Counted from the stretch's first letter, positions 41,722-51,443 are shown. The stretch: 64,000 nucleotides of DNA from CAZEPJ01 sp964514105 (GCA_964514105.1 CAZEPJ010000005.1:44238-108237), one strand, 5' to 3'. The notes: generated by a model from the letters alone, not told the origin. Numbers and translations are program-made.

Positions 41722-41738
41722 GCCCTGGCAAGTCCCAG

Positions 41739-41773
41739 CCGGGGGGGGCGGTCCGGCCCCCCCGCGCCCCCTT
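41739..41773 (+). terminator. possible terminator hairpin after ppdK
   Basis: A run of eight G, a short CGGTCCGG-type loop and a run of seven C can form a strong G-C hairpin about 20 bases after the ppdK stop. It is followed by only a short T run, so intrinsic termination is uncertain. Confidence 0.3.
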
Positions 41774-41830
41774 TCATCACAATATATTGTGTCTTTGTTA
41801 GCTTGGACCACATCCTGTGGAGAAATCCGC

Positions 41831-41858
41831 TTTACACAGGGGAGACCTCTGGTATAAT
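41831..41858 (+). promoter_or_regulatory. extended -10 sigma-70 promoter of smc
   Basis: TTTACA (41831-41836) and TATAAT (41853-41858) are 16 bases apart, and TG at 41850-41851 makes an extended -10. The smc ATG is at 41920. Confidence 0.7.
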
Positions 41859-41919
41859 GGTGCCGGCTGAGCCGTGGTGGGCCCGGCCGCTGGACGCCTC
41901 ACCTCTCCTGGGGGACTGC

Positions 41920-44900
41920 ATGCAACTGAAGAGACTGGAGATCGCGGGTTTCAAGTCCTTCATGGAGCGCACCTGCCTCACCTTCGAGCCGGGGGTCACG
42001 GCCGTGGTGGGGCCCAACGGGTGCGGCAAGAGCAACATCGTTGACGCCGTGCGGTGGGCCATGGGGGAGCAGAGCGCCAAGGCACTTCGTGGCCGGGAGA
42101 TGGAGGACGTGATCTTCAACGGCAGCGACGTGCACCACCCCCTGGGCATGGCCGAGGTCATCCTCACCTTCGAGAACAACAACGGTCATGCCCCGCCCCA
42201 CCTTGCGGACTGCAGCGAGATCGAGGTGAGCCGCAGGCTCTTCCGCTCCGGCGAGAGTGAGTACGCCATCAACAGAGTGCCATGTCGGCGGCGGGACGTC
42301 TGGGAGCTGTTCATGGACACGGGCCTGGGAAACCGCTCGTACGGCATCGTGGAGCAGGAGCGGGTCTCCCGGATCATCAACGCCAAGCCCGAGGAGCGGC
42401 GGGTGGTCATCGAGGAGGTGGCCGGCATCAGCAAGTACAAGAGCCGCCGCGAGGCCGCCCAGCGGAAGATGGAGGCCACCCAGCAGAACCTCCTGCGGCT
42501 TCAGGACATCCGACGGGAGGTGGGGCAGCAGATCCAGAGCCTGGAGCGTCAGGCCAAGAAGGCCGAGCGGTACCGCAGGCTTCGCAGCGAGATCCTGGAT
42601 CTCGAAAGGCGCATCGTGCTGCGCAGGTGGAAGGACCTCAACGGGGAGCGGGAGGGCATGGCCCGGGTCGGCGGGGATTTGGAGGGTCGGCGGGACCGAA
42701 GCCTGACGGCCCTTCAGACCCAGGAGGCCTCGCTGGCCCGTGAGCGGCTGGCCATGGTGGAGCAGGAGCGGCGCCTGAGCGAGGCCCAGGAGGCGCTCTA
42801 CCGCCAGGAGGCCCAAGTCAAGGCGTTGGAAACCCGGCTCCAAAGCCACGCCCAGGAGCTACAGAGGCTCGAGACGCTCGAGGGGCTGCTGGAGAGGGAA
42901 TCCGCCTTGCTTGGGCAGCGGACGGCGGCGGCCCGGGACGAGGCGGCGCGGATGACGGGGGAGAGACAGTCCCTGGACGAGGCCCGATGGGGGGCCGAGG
43001 CGCGGCTCCGGGAGATCCGGTCGGCCCTGGACGGCCTGGTGGGCGAGCGGGATCGCCTGGCGGCGTCGCTGGAGGAAGACCGGGGGCTCCTGGTGGAGCT
43101 GCTCAGCGAGCGGGCGGCCCTGCGGAACTCCGTCCACCACCGCCAGCGCCAGGTGGAGGAGATCCAGCGCTTCCTGGAACGCCACACGGGGGAACGGGCC
43201 GAGCTGGGGGCCCGTCTGGAGGCCCTCCGCCGGGAGATCGGGTCCATCGAGGCCCGGATGCAGGAATCCGCGGGCCGGTTGGAGGAACTGGGCGCGCGGC
43301 GCGCCTTTGTTCTGGATGAGCTGGCTCGGTTGTCCCAACGCCGGGACGGATCGGCCTCGGCCCTGGAGGCGGTTCGGGAGGAGCTCCACGGGGCTCGATC
43401 CCGCCTCTCCAGCCTCCAGGAACTGCAGGACTCCCTGGAGGGGTTCGCCGATGGCGTCAGACGGTTCCGCGCGGCCCACGCCCGGGGGGAGGTGCTTCGG
43501 GGAAAGCCCATCCGGCTGCTGGCCGAGGTCATGGAGGTGGTCGAGGAGGCCGAGCCCATGGTTGCCGGGGCGCTGGGGGACCGGCTGCAATACTTTGTCG
43601 TGGACGAACTGGGAGACGCGGTGGAGGCCCTCCCGCAGATCCGCGAGAAGGCGCTGGGGAGGGTGGGGTTCGTGGCCCTGGGTCCCGGTGGGGGGGCGGG
43701 CGGTCCCCAGCCGCCCCCCGGGATAGAGGGAGACGCTGGGGCCGGCGGCGGGCAGATGGTGCATTGGGAGGCCGGGTACGAGTCCCTGGGCGCCACGCTG
43801 CTGGGGGGGGTGGAGTGGGTGGACGATGCCCGACAGGCCATGGACGTGTGGCGCCGCAACGGCCGCCACCTGGTGGTGACGTCCGAGGGCGATGTGTTCC
43901 ATCCACCGGGCATCGTGGAGGGCGGGGCCCGCAGGGATGCGTCCCAGGGATATCTCAAGCGAAAGCGGGAGATCCGGGAGCTGGAGCGCCGGGTGGAGGC
44001 GCTGGCGGCCTCGGAGGAAGAGGGGCTCCGGGGGCGCCGCGCGCTGGACGACGCCATGGGAGCGCTGGCCCAGGAGGGGGATCGGATCCAGTCCGACATG
44101 CGCCAGACGGAGGCCCTGGTGAGCGAGGCGCAGAGGGATCTCAGCGTGGCCCGGGAGGCCCTGCGCACGGGCGAACAGCGGCTGGAGGTCCTGGGGTGGG
44201 AGGCGACGGAGCGCTCCGAGGAGCTGGTGCGGCTGGGAGAAGCCCTGGGGCGGGATTCGTCGCGCCTGCAGGAGGTGGCGTCCCAGATCGAGGCGGCCGA
44301 GCGGGCCATTCAGGAGAAGGAGGCGGGACGCAGGGGCCGGCAGCAGGCCCTGGAGGATCTCCGGGGGGAGGTGACCGAGGCCCAGGTCCGGCTGGCCGCC
44401 GTCACCGAGCGATGCGAGAGCCTGGACCGCGAGGTGGAGCGGCTCCGGGCCAGGGAGCAGGAACTGGCCGAGGAGCGCCAGCGCAAGGAGCACCAGCGGG
44501 AAGAGGGGCGCGTCCGGGCGGCGGAGCTGCAGGAGCAGGCCGGGTGTTTGAAAGGCGAATTGCAGGGCGCGCTGGAGGGGCACGGGCGCTTCCAGGAGCA
44601 GGCCCATGCCATCCGGCTGGAGCTGGACGCCGCGCGGGCGCGCCTTCTGGACCTGGAGCGGGCCAGCCAGGAGGAGCGAAAGGAGGCCCGGGAGCTGGAG
44701 CAGGCCCTGCAGGGTCACCTCCTGCGGCAGCAGGAGCTGGCCCTGCGCATGGAGCATCACGAAGGAGAGCTCAGGGGTCGGCTGGCCATGGAGGCCGATG
44801 AGATCCCGCGGGCCGCCGAGGAGCTCCCGGCGGGGGACGCCGTCCAGGAGGAGGCGGAGGTGGCGGCGCTCCAGGCGTCCCTGGAGGGCCTGGGGGAAGT

Positions 44901-45483
44901 GAACCTGGCCGCCACCGAGCAGTACGAGGAACTGAGGGTGCGCCACGAGTTCCTCACGGCCCAACAGGAGGACCTGGAGGAGTCCATCCGCGACTTGCAC
45001 AAGGCCATCCAGAAGATCAACCGCACGTCGCGCAAGCGATTCCGGGAGGCCTTCGAGGCGCTGGATGCCCAGTTCCGCCAGGTCTTCCCCGTCCTGTTCG
45101 GGGGCGGGGAGGCGCAGCTCATCCTCACCGAGGCCCCCGACGTGCTGGAGGCCGGCCTGGAGATCGTGGCCAGGCCGCCGGGCAAGCGGCTTCAGAGCAT
45201 CTCCCTGCTCTCGGGCGGCGAGAAGGCGCTGACGGCCGTGGCCCTGATCTTCGCCATGATCATGATCAAACCGGCGCCCTTCTGCCTGTTCGACGAGGTG
45301 GATGCGCCCCTGGACGACGCCAACATCGATCGCTTCACGGCCATGGTCAGAGAGCTGTCCAAACGGTCGCAGTTCATCCTGGTGACCCACAGCAAGCGGA
45401 CCATGGAGATGGCCGATGCCCTGTACGGGGTCACCATGGAGCGCCCCGGGGTCTCCAAGATGATGTCCGTGAAGCTGCAGTGA
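41920..45483 (+). CDS. smc: chromosome segregation protein SMC
   Basis: An 1187-residue condensin ATPase that compacts and helps segregate the chromosome. The N-terminal head has Walker A GPNGCGKSN (about 31-39). Coiled coil runs from about 170 to 500. A hinge domain at about 500-690 contains a Gly/Pro-rich loop (GPGGGAGGPQPPPG). A second coiled coil follows to about 1000. The C-terminal head has the ABC signature LLSGGEKALTA (about 1096) and Walker B FCLFDEVDAPLDDAN (about 1120). The start at MQLKRLEIAGFKSF matches the family; the frame upstream contains the promoter. It is followed by ftsY after 37 bases, a known neighbour pair. scpA and scpB are not here. Confidence 0.95.
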   Translation: MQLKRLEIAGFKSFMERTCLTFEPGVTAVVGPNGCGKSNIVDAVRWAMGEQSAKALRGREMEDVIFNGSDVHHPLGMAEVILTFENNNGHAPPHLADCSEIEVSRRLFRSGESEYAINRVPCRRRDVWELFMDTGLGNRSYGIVEQERVSRIINAKPEERRVVIEEVAGISKYKSRREAAQRKMEATQQNLLRLQDIRREVGQQIQSLERQAKKAERYRRLRSEILDLERRIVLRRWKDLNGEREGMARVGGDLEGRRDRSLTALQTQEASLARERLAMVEQERRLSEAQEALYRQEAQVKALETRLQSHAQELQRLETLEGLLERESALLGQRTAAARDEAARMTGERQSLDEARWGAEARLREIRSALDGLVGERDRLAASLEEDRGLLVELLSERAALRNSVHHRQRQVEEIQRFLERHTGERAELGARLEALRREIGSIEARMQESAGRLEELGARRAFVLDELARLSQRRDGSASALEAVREELHGARSRLSSLQELQDSLEGFADGVRRFRAAHARGEVLRGKPIRLLAEVMEVVEEAEPMVAGALGDRLQYFVVDELGDAVEALPQIREKALGRVGFVALGPGGGAGGPQPPPGIEGDAGAGGGQMVHWEAGYESLGATLLGGVEWVDDARQAMDVWRRNGRHLVVTSEGDVFHPPGIVEGGARRDASQGYLKRKREIRELERRVEALAASEEEGLRGRRALDDAMGALAQEGDRIQSDMRQTEALVSEAQRDLSVAREALRTGEQRLEVLGWEATERSEELVRLGEALGRDSSRLQEVASQIEAAERAIQEKEAGRRGRQQALEDLRGEVTEAQVRLAAVTERCESLDREVERLRAREQELAEERQRKEHQREEGRVRAAELQEQAGCLKGELQGALEGHGRFQEQAHAIRLELDAARARLLDLERASQEERKEARELEQALQGHLLRQQELALRMEHHEGELRGRLAMEADEIPRAAEELPAGDAVQEEAEVAALQASLEGLGEVNLAATEQYEELRVRHEFLTAQQEDLEESIRDLHKAIQKINRTSRKRFREAFEALDAQFRQVFPVLFGGGEAQLILTEAPDVLEAGLEIVARPPGKRLQSISLLSGGEKALTAVALIFAMIMIKPAPFCLFDEVDAPLDDANIDRFTAMVRELSKRSQFILVTHSKRTMEMADALYGVTMERPGVSKMMSVKLQ

Positions 45484-45520
45484 AGGCAACAGGCAAGGGG
45501 GAAGGGGGATCGGGGGGGGG

Positions 45521-46465
45521 GTGGAGGAGGGAGCAAACAAGGGCTTCTTCCGGGGCCTTCGGGACGGGCTCAAGAAGACCCGCGACGGATTCGTTCGTCG
45601 ACTGGATCGGCTTCTGAGGGGCAAGGTGCGCCTGGAAGGCGCCACGCTGGAGGCCTTCGAGGAACTCCTGCTCACCGCAGACCTGGGCGTCCAGACCACG
45701 ACCCAGCTCATCGAGGGCGTGGAGAGACGGATCCGGCGCGCGCAGAAGGACGAGCCGGACGTGCTCCGGCAGTACGTTCGGGAGGGGATCCTGGAGATCC
45801 TCAAGCGCCGGGAGGCCCCCTTCGTCATCGGCCCGGCGCGCCCCTTCGTGGTCATGGCTATCGGGGTCAACGGGGTGGGCAAGACCACGACCATCGCCAA
45901 GTTGGCCAGCCAGTGGAAGGATCGCGGGCTGAAGGTCGTGATGGTGGCGGGAGACACGTTTCGAGCCGCGGCCATCGAGCAGCTCCAGATTTGGGGCGAG
46001 CGGGTGGGGGTGGAGGTGCTGCGGCAGCAGCACGGAGCCGACCCATCGGCCGTGGTCTACGATGCGCTGCAGGCGGCCAGGGCCCGGCAGGTGGACCTGG
46101 TCATCGTGGATACGGCGGGCCGGCTGCACACCAAGGTGAACCTCATGGACGAGCTGAAGAAGATCCAGCGGGTCTCCGGCAAGGTACTGGAGGGCGCCCC
46201 CCACGAGGTCCTGCTGGTCATCGACGCCACTACGGGCCAGAACGCCCTGTCCCAGGCGCGCATGTTCCACGAGGCCGTGGGCGTCACGGGGATGGTCCTG
46301 ACCAAGTTGGACGGCACGGCCAAGGGGGGCATCCTGGTGGCCCTGGCCTCGGAGATGGAGATCCCGGTTCGATATATCGGCGTGGGGGAGGGGGTGGAGG
46401 ACCTTCAGGCTTTCGAGGCCGAGGCCTTCGTGGAGGCCCTCTTCGGGGAGCCCGGCCGGGCGTGA
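45521..46465 (+). CDS. ftsY: signal recognition particle receptor FtsY
   Basis: A 314-residue SRP receptor GTPase that delivers ribosomes to the membrane translocon. The N domain is at about 15-100 and the G domain follows: P-loop GVNGVGKTTTIAKLA (about 116), DTFRAAAIEQL, DTAGRLHTKVNLMDEL, TKLDGTAKGG and the closing GVGEGVEDLQAF. The acidic A domain of E. coli FtsY is lacking, as in many bacteria; only about 14 residues precede the N domain. The start is a GTG with purine-rich sequence before it. The stop overlaps the GTG of the next small gene. Confidence 0.95.
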   Translation: MEEGANKGFFRGLRDGLKKTRDGFVRRLDRLLRGKVRLEGATLEAFEELLLTADLGVQTTTQLIEGVERRIRRAQKDEPDVLRQYVREGILEILKRREAPFVIGPARPFVVMAIGVNGVGKTTTIAKLASQWKDRGLKVVMVAGDTFRAAAIEQLQIWGERVGVEVLRQQHGADPSAVVYDALQAARARQVDLVIVDTAGRLHTKVNLMDELKKIQRVSGKVLEGAPHEVLLVIDATTGQNALSQARMFHEAVGVTGMVLTKLDGTAKGGILVALASEMEIPVRYIGVGEGVEDLQAFEAEAFVEALFGEPGRA

Positions 46466-46728
46466 ACCGACCGCCCCCCCCAGACCCTGTCCATCGCTGG
46501 TGCGCCCAGAAGGATTGCTGGGTGCACGTGGAGATCTGCCGGCACAACGCCTCCCGCAGGGGCGTGGGGCGCTGCCTGGCATGCCTGCAGCTTCCCCTGT
46601 TCCCGGACCTGGGGACGGCTCGGTCGCACGACGCGCGCGGGAGCCAGCGCGGCAGGGGCAGTCGTCCCCGCGGGAGGCGCTCTTCCGGCCTCGGTTGGGG
46701 TGGAGAGCAGCTGCGCTTCTGGCGCTGA
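46462..46728 (+). CDS. small Cys-rich, probably zinc-binding protein of unknown function
   Basis: An 88-residue protein starting at a GTG that overlaps the ftsY stop (GTGA). Residues 11-41 hold an ordered set, His11, Cys14, Cys19, Cys26, Cys38 and Cys41, with WVHVEICRH in the middle, which looks like a small metal-binding knuckle. After LPLFPDL the last 40 residues are Arg/Gly/Ser-rich and probably disordered. I recall similar WVHVxxC-type short proteins in delta-proteobacterial genomes but know no function. Coupling to ftsY supports it as real; the Arg-rich tail may be less so. Confidence 0.55.
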   Translation: MNRPPPPDPVHRWCAQKDCWVHVEICRHNASRRGVGRCLACLQLPLFPDLGTARSHDARGSQRGRGSRPRGRRSSGLGWGGEQLRFWR

Positions 46729-46781
46729 GGTCCCCATGGGCCCCTGCGGCGGCGTGGGGTCGGGAGGGACAGGGGGAGTCC

Positions 46782-48992
46782 GTGGACCCCATGGCCGAAG
46801 CAGATCTCAAGGCCCTCGAGGGCACCGTGGAGCGGGTGGTCTTCGAGGACGAGGAGAACGGGTACGTGGTCGCCCGGGTGAGCCTGGACCTCCAGGGGCA
46901 GGAGGTCACGGCCGTGGGCCACTTCGCCGCCATCCCGGGGACGCGAATCCTCCTTCGCGGGCAGTGGGGGAAGAGTCCCAAGTACGGGCTTCAGTTCCAG
47001 GTCGCGTCGGCCGAGATCCGCCTCCCCGCCACCCGGGAAGGGCTGGTCCAATACCTCGCCTCGGGGATGATCCCCGGCATCGGGCCGGTCATGGCCAAGC
47101 GCCTGGTGGATCAGTTCGGGGAGGAGACCCTGCAGGTGATCGACGCCGAGCCCGGTCGCCTGGGAGAGGTCCCAGGCATTGGCCCGGCCCGCATCGGGAG
47201 CATCCAGAAGGCGTGGGAGGCCCACCGAGGAATCCGGGAGGTCATGGTCTTCCTCCAGGGTCACGGGGTGAGCCCGGCATTCGCCCATCGCATCTATCGA
47301 GTCTACGGGAACCAGACCATCGCTCGGGTCATGGAGGACCCGTACCGCCTGACCCGGGACGTTTTCGGCATCGGCTTCAAGAAGGCAGACGCCATCGCCA
47401 AGCGGCTGGGGCTCGCCCCCACGAGCATGGCCCGGTGCCGCGCCGGGATCCTCCATGTCCTTCAGACCCAGGCCGAGGAGGGGCACGTGTTCGTCCCCCG
47501 GGACGAACTCCTGGTGTTGGCCGGGGACATCCTGGAGGTGGAGCCCCTGCTCCTGGAGGAGGCCCTGATCCGGGCGGCGGCAGCCGGGGACGTGGTCTTG
47601 GAGGAGGCCGGGCCCGGGGCGCGCGTGTACGTCCGACGGCTGCACGACGCCGAGAGGGAGACCGCGGCCAGCCTGGGGCGCATCTTCCGGACGGCCTCCC
47701 CCACGGCAGGGCAATGCCTCCCGAGCTTCGAGGATGCCACGGAGGCCCTGGGGGTGCGGCTCAATCAGGGGCAGCGGGAGATCCTGACCAAGGCCCTCAG
47801 CGCGGAGATCCTGGTGGTCACCGGGGGACCGGGAACGGGCAAGACCACGGCCATGCGGGCGTTGCTCCACGTTATGGACTGCGCCCAGAGGCGGGTGGTC
47901 CTGGCGGCCCCCACGGGACGGGCCGCCAAGAGGCTGTCCGAGGCCGCCGGGAGGCCGGCCAAGACCATTCACCGACTCTTGGAGTTCCAGCCCCAGCGTC
48001 GCGCCTTCCTGCGGAACCGGCAGCGTCCGCTGCCTGCGGACGTAATCCTCGTGGACGAGGCGTCCATGATCGACCTTCCCCTGATGCACCGGCTCACGGA
48101 GGCCGTCTCCCCCCGGGCGTCCCTCATCCTGGTGGGGGACGTGGACCAGCTCCCCTCGGTGGGGCCGGGCAATGTCCTCAAGGACGTAATCGCCTCGGGG
48201 GTGGCCGATGTGGTGGTGCTCACCGAGGTGTTCCGCCAGTCGGCCCGCAGCGGCATCGCGCTCAATGCGCAGCGGATCAACCGGGGAGACCTGCCGGTTT
48301 GGCCCACGGAGCGGGGCGATCTCCTGTCGGACTTCTACTTCATCGCGCAGGCCGACGCCGCCCAGATCCAGGAGACCATCCTGACCCTGTGCGCCGAGCG
48401 AATCCCCGAGCGGTTCGGCCTGGACCCCAAGGGCGAGGTTCAGGTCCTGACCCCCATGCACCGGGGCCCCCTGGGCACCGAAGAGCTGAACCGGCTCCTC
48501 CAGGAGCGGCTCAACCCGGGGGGCAGGAGCCTGGTGCGGGGGGCCCGCAGCTTGGCCGAGGGCGACAAGGTCATGCAGATCCGCAACAACTACGACAAGG
48601 AGGTCTTCAACGGCGACATCGGCATCGTGAGCCGGATCGACCGGGTGGAGGGACGGCTGTGGGTGCGCTACGAGGAGGGAGAGGTCTGCTATGTGGCCGG
48701 GGAGCTCGATGAACTGGTCCTGGCCTACGCCATCTCCGTGCACAAGTCCCAGGGGAGCGAGTACCCGGCCGTCGTCATCCCCATCGTGACGCAGCACTAC
48801 CTCATGCTCCAGCGAAACCTCCTGTACACGGCCATTACCCGGGCCCGGAAGCTGGTGGTCCTGGTGGGGATGCCCAGGGCTCTGGCCATCGCGGTGAAAA
48901 ACGACCAGATCCGGCACCGCCACACGGGGCTCAGGGAGCGGCTGGAAAAGGAGATATCCCCTCTGACGCGGGCAGAGGGGCAGGGCCCGTGA
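46782..48992 (+). CDS. recD2: ATP-dependent RecD2-type helicase (AAA family)
   Basis: A protein of about 736 residues, a 5'-3' DNA helicase of the RecD2 class that works without RecBC. In order: an N-terminal OB-like domain (1-85), tandem helix-hairpin-helix motifs (GMIPGIGPVMAKRL and EVPGIGPARIGS, about 95-140), then the helicase core with Walker A GGPGTGKTTAM (about 350), Walker B ILVDEASMIDLP, GDVDQLPSVGPG, the UvrD-like C-terminal motif AYAISVHKSQGSEYPAV and the final TAITRARKLVVLVG. The GTG at 46782 with AGGGGGAG close upstream is used; the ATG at 46791 is an alternative. Confidence 0.93.
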   Translation: MDPMAEADLKALEGTVERVVFEDEENGYVVARVSLDLQGQEVTAVGHFAAIPGTRILLRGQWGKSPKYGLQFQVASAEIRLPATREGLVQYLASGMIPGIGPVMAKRLVDQFGEETLQVIDAEPGRLGEVPGIGPARIGSIQKAWEAHRGIREVMVFLQGHGVSPAFAHRIYRVYGNQTIARVMEDPYRLTRDVFGIGFKKADAIAKRLGLAPTSMARCRAGILHVLQTQAEEGHVFVPRDELLVLAGDILEVEPLLLEEALIRAAAAGDVVLEEAGPGARVYVRRLHDAERETAASLGRIFRTASPTAGQCLPSFEDATEALGVRLNQGQREILTKALSAEILVVTGGPGTGKTTAMRALLHVMDCAQRRVVLAAPTGRAAKRLSEAAGRPAKTIHRLLEFQPQRRAFLRNRQRPLPADVILVDEASMIDLPLMHRLTEAVSPRASLILVGDVDQLPSVGPGNVLKDVIASGVADVVVLTEVFRQSARSGIALNAQRINRGDLPVWPTERGDLLSDFYFIAQADAAQIQETILTLCAERIPERFGLDPKGEVQVLTPMHRGPLGTEELNRLLQERLNPGGRSLVRGARSLAEGDKVMQIRNNYDKEVFNGDIGIVSRIDRVEGRLWVRYEEGEVCYVAGELDELVLAYAISVHKSQGSEYPAVVIPIVTQHYLMLQRNLLYTAITRARKLVVLVGMPRALAIAVKNDQIRHRHTGLRERLEKEISPLTRAEGQGP

Positions 48993-48996
48993 GAGG

Positions 48997-50148
48997 ATGA
49001 ACGTGGAGACCTCCGCCATGACGGGAAAGGGCCGCATCCTGGCGGCCCTCGAGGGCAGACCCCTGGATCGCGTCCCGCTCTACATCCACGGGATCAATGA
49101 GGCGCCCATCATCGGCATCGGCCGGCACCTGACCCAAGGCCTCCCCGAGCCCAGGCCGTTCGGCGACATGACGGACCCGGAGAAGCTGAAACTCCTGGAC
49201 ACCCTGTTTCTGATCCACGAGCAGTTCGGCGTGGACGGCTTCACGTCCTTCGAGATCGGCCACGAGCGCCCCATGGACCAGAGCCGCGTCGTGGACGACT
49301 GGGGCGTCGTGTCCCTGCGCAGCCCGCACGGCATTCCGGTGGCCAAGGGGCACCCCGTCCAGGAGCCCTCGGACCTGACGGGTTTTCGCCCGCCGGCGCC
49401 CAGGCGGGAGCACCTGCTGCTGCTCGACCTGGCCCGGGAGCGATTCCAGGGGCGGGTCGCCCTCTTCTGGCTGATGCGGGGCACATTCGTGAGGAGCTGG
49501 CGCCTGGCCGGGATGCAGAACCTCATGTTTCGCATGATCATTGATCCGGCCTTCGTCCACGGCATCGCCTCCCTCACCCTGGCGTACAACCTCGAGCAGC
49601 TGGAGCTGCTTGCTGCCGCCGGGCTGGATGTGCTGGTGGTGGAGGACGACATCGCTTCGACCCAAACCACCCTGATCTCCCCCGGCCACTTCGAGGAATT
49701 CGTCGAGCCGTACAACGCGCGGCTGGTCCTGCGGGCCCACGAGCTGGGGCTCAAGGTGGTCCGGCACAGCGACGGAAACCTCTGGGGCATCCTGGAGTCC
49801 ATCCTCCAGAGCGGGTACGACGGGCTAAACCCCCTGGAACCCCAGGCGGGCATGGATCTGGGCAAGGTCAAGGCCCACTGCGGGGACCGCCTGTGCCTCA
49901 TCGGGAACATCGACTGCATGTCGCTCTTGTGCACCGGAACCCGGGGGCAGGTCCGGGAGGCTGTGCGGCAGGCCATCGAGACCGCGGCCCCGGGCGGCCG
50001 GTACATCCTGAGCGAGTCCAACTCCCTTCACCCGGGGGTCAACCCGGAGAACTGCATCGCCATGTTCGAGGCCACCAAGCAGTACGGGCGATACGATGCC
50101 TCGGGTCTGCGGCCCCAGGCGCCCCGGACCTGCGGTCCAACCCCATGA
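48997..50148 (+). CDS. uroporphyrinogen decarboxylase-family protein
   Basis: A 383-residue UroD-fold protein. Landmarks are RPLDRVPLYIHG, LDVLVVEDDIAS, VVRHSDGNLWGILE, YDGLNPLEPQAGMDLG and SNSLHPGVNPEN. The HSDGN and NPLEP-AGMD patterns are typical of the UroD-like proteins found with corrinoid methyltransfer or demethylation genes, rather than of HemE itself, which keeps a different active-site Asp region. The true reaction is unknown; methyl transfer from a small substrate is one option. It starts 4 bases after recD2 and its stop overlaps the next carrier gene (ATGA). Confidence 0.85.
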   Translation: MNVETSAMTGKGRILAALEGRPLDRVPLYIHGINEAPIIGIGRHLTQGLPEPRPFGDMTDPEKLKLLDTLFLIHEQFGVDGFTSFEIGHERPMDQSRVVDDWGVVSLRSPHGIPVAKGHPVQEPSDLTGFRPPAPRREHLLLLDLARERFQGRVALFWLMRGTFVRSWRLAGMQNLMFRMIIDPAFVHGIASLTLAYNLEQLELLAAAGLDVLVVEDDIASTQTTLISPGHFEEFVEPYNARLVLRAHELGLKVVRHSDGNLWGILESILQSGYDGLNPLEPQAGMDLGKVKAHCGDRLCLIGNIDCMSLLCTGTRGQVREAVRQAIETAAPGGRYILSESNSLHPGVNPENCIAMFEATKQYGRYDASGLRPQAPRTCGPTP

Positions 50149-51443
50149 ACCGCGGCGATCCCCAGGCCCCGGCCATCTCCCGGGCGTCCGCCTGGTTCAC
50201 CTTCAGCCTGCTCTTCCTCCTGTACATGTTCGATTACATCGACCGAATGGTGGTGGTGTCCCTGTTCCCGTTTCTCAGGCGGGACTGGGGATTGACCGAC
50301 GCCCAGTGCGGCCTCCTCGTATCGGTGGTCTACTGGTCCATCCTGCTTTTCACGCTGCCGGTATCGGTGCTCATCGATCGCTGGAGCCGAAAACGATGCA
50401 TCGGCATCATGGCCCTGCTGTGGGGTGCGGCGGCGTTCAGCTGCGCCCTGGTGCGGAGCTTCCCCCAGCTGCTGGCCGCCAGGACCGCCATCGGGATCGG
50501 GGAGGCGGGATACGCCCCCGGCGGAACGGCCATGATCTCGGCGATCTTTCCCCGGGGAAAGCGGGCCCGCATGCTGGGCATCTGGAACGCATCCATCCCC
50601 CTGGGGAGCGCCCTGGGAGTCGCCCTGGGGGGCATCATCGCCCAGCACTACGGCTGGCGGCACGCCTTCGGCATCGTGGCGGCCCCCGGGATCCTGCTGG
50701 CCCTGATGTTCTTCTTCGTGCGGGACTACCGGACCGTGCGGCTGGTGCGGGAAACGGGCGCGGGGGGGGATGCCCCGGCCGCCTTTCTGGCCCTGGGGGA
50801 CGTGGTGAGCCAGTTCCTGGGCAACCGCACGCTCCTTTACAACAACCTGGGGTTCGCCGCCAACGTCTTCGTCACCACGTCGCTGCTCACCTGGCTGCCC
50901 ACGTACTTCCATCGCGTGGACGGCATCCCCATGGACGCCGCCGGCACCCGGGCGGCTCTGGTGATGCTCCTGGCCGTGGTGGGCGCGCCATTGGGGGGAA
51001 GCCTGGCCGACCGCTGGTTCGCAAGGCGGAGCAACGCCCGAATGCTCTTCCCTTGCGCCTCGTCCCTGGCGGCCACCGTGGTCCTGGCCGCGGCATTGAC
51101 CATGGCGCGCGGGCCCCTCCAGTATGGGCTGCTGCTGCTGTGCGGGGCCACCGTCGTGGCCTTTGTCCCGGCGGCGGTGGCGGTCACCCAGGACGTGGTC
51201 CACCCCGGTCTGAGGGCGGTATCCCTCAGCCTGAACGTCATCGTGCAGCACCTCCTGGGGAGCGCCCTGGGACCTCCCGTGATCGGGGCCCTGTCCGATG
51301 CGTTTGGCCTGGAGGCGGCCCTGACCGCCCTGCCCGTCTTCACCCTGGGGGCCTCGCTGCTCTTCCTGGCCGGGGCCACCCACTACGACCGTGATGCGGC
51401 AAGGGTCCCAAGGGTCGAGGTGAAGATGGAAGAGGCCCCATGA
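50145..51443 (+). CDS. MFS transporter coupled to the UroD-family gene
   Basis: A 432-residue carrier with 12 membrane segments. It has the N-terminal YIDRMVVVSLFPFLRRDWGL pattern of the spinster / organic-anion-type MFS proteins, the A-motif loop VLIDRWSRKRCIG, the Gly-rich GIGEAGYAPGGTAMIS and the second-half loop SLADRWFARRS. Its ATG overlaps the UroD-family stop, so the two are translated together and probably act on the same compound, perhaps uptake followed by conversion. No related transporter with a known ligand can be named from sequence alone. Confidence 0.88.
   Translation: MNRGDPQAPAISRASAWFTFSLLFLLYMFDYIDRMVVVSLFPFLRRDWGLTDAQCGLLVSVVYWSILLFTLPVSVLIDRWSRKRCIGIMALLWGAAAFSCALVRSFPQLLAARTAIGIGEAGYAPGGTAMISAIFPRGKRARMLGIWNASIPLGSALGVALGGIIAQHYGWRHAFGIVAAPGILLALMFFFVRDYRTVRLVRETGAGGDAPAAFLALGDVVSQFLGNRTLLYNNLGFAANVFVTTSLLTWLPTYFHRVDGIPMDAAGTRAALVMLLAVVGAPLGGSLADRWFARRSNARMLFPCASSLAATVVLAAALTMARGPLQYGLLLLCGATVVAFVPAAVAVTQDVVHPGLRAVSLSLNVIVQHLLGSALGPPVIGALSDAFGLEAALTALPVFTLGASLLFLAGATHYDRDAARVPRVEVKMEEAP

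Noticed and set aside
39697..41811. Long minus-strand frame opposite ppdK
   Set aside because: Shadow of the ppdK codon usage; no ribosome site or recognisable domain.
42859..45975. Frame of more than 1000 codons opposite smc and the start of ftsY
   Set aside because: Leu/Gln/Arg-rich mirror of a coiled-coil gene; no independent support.
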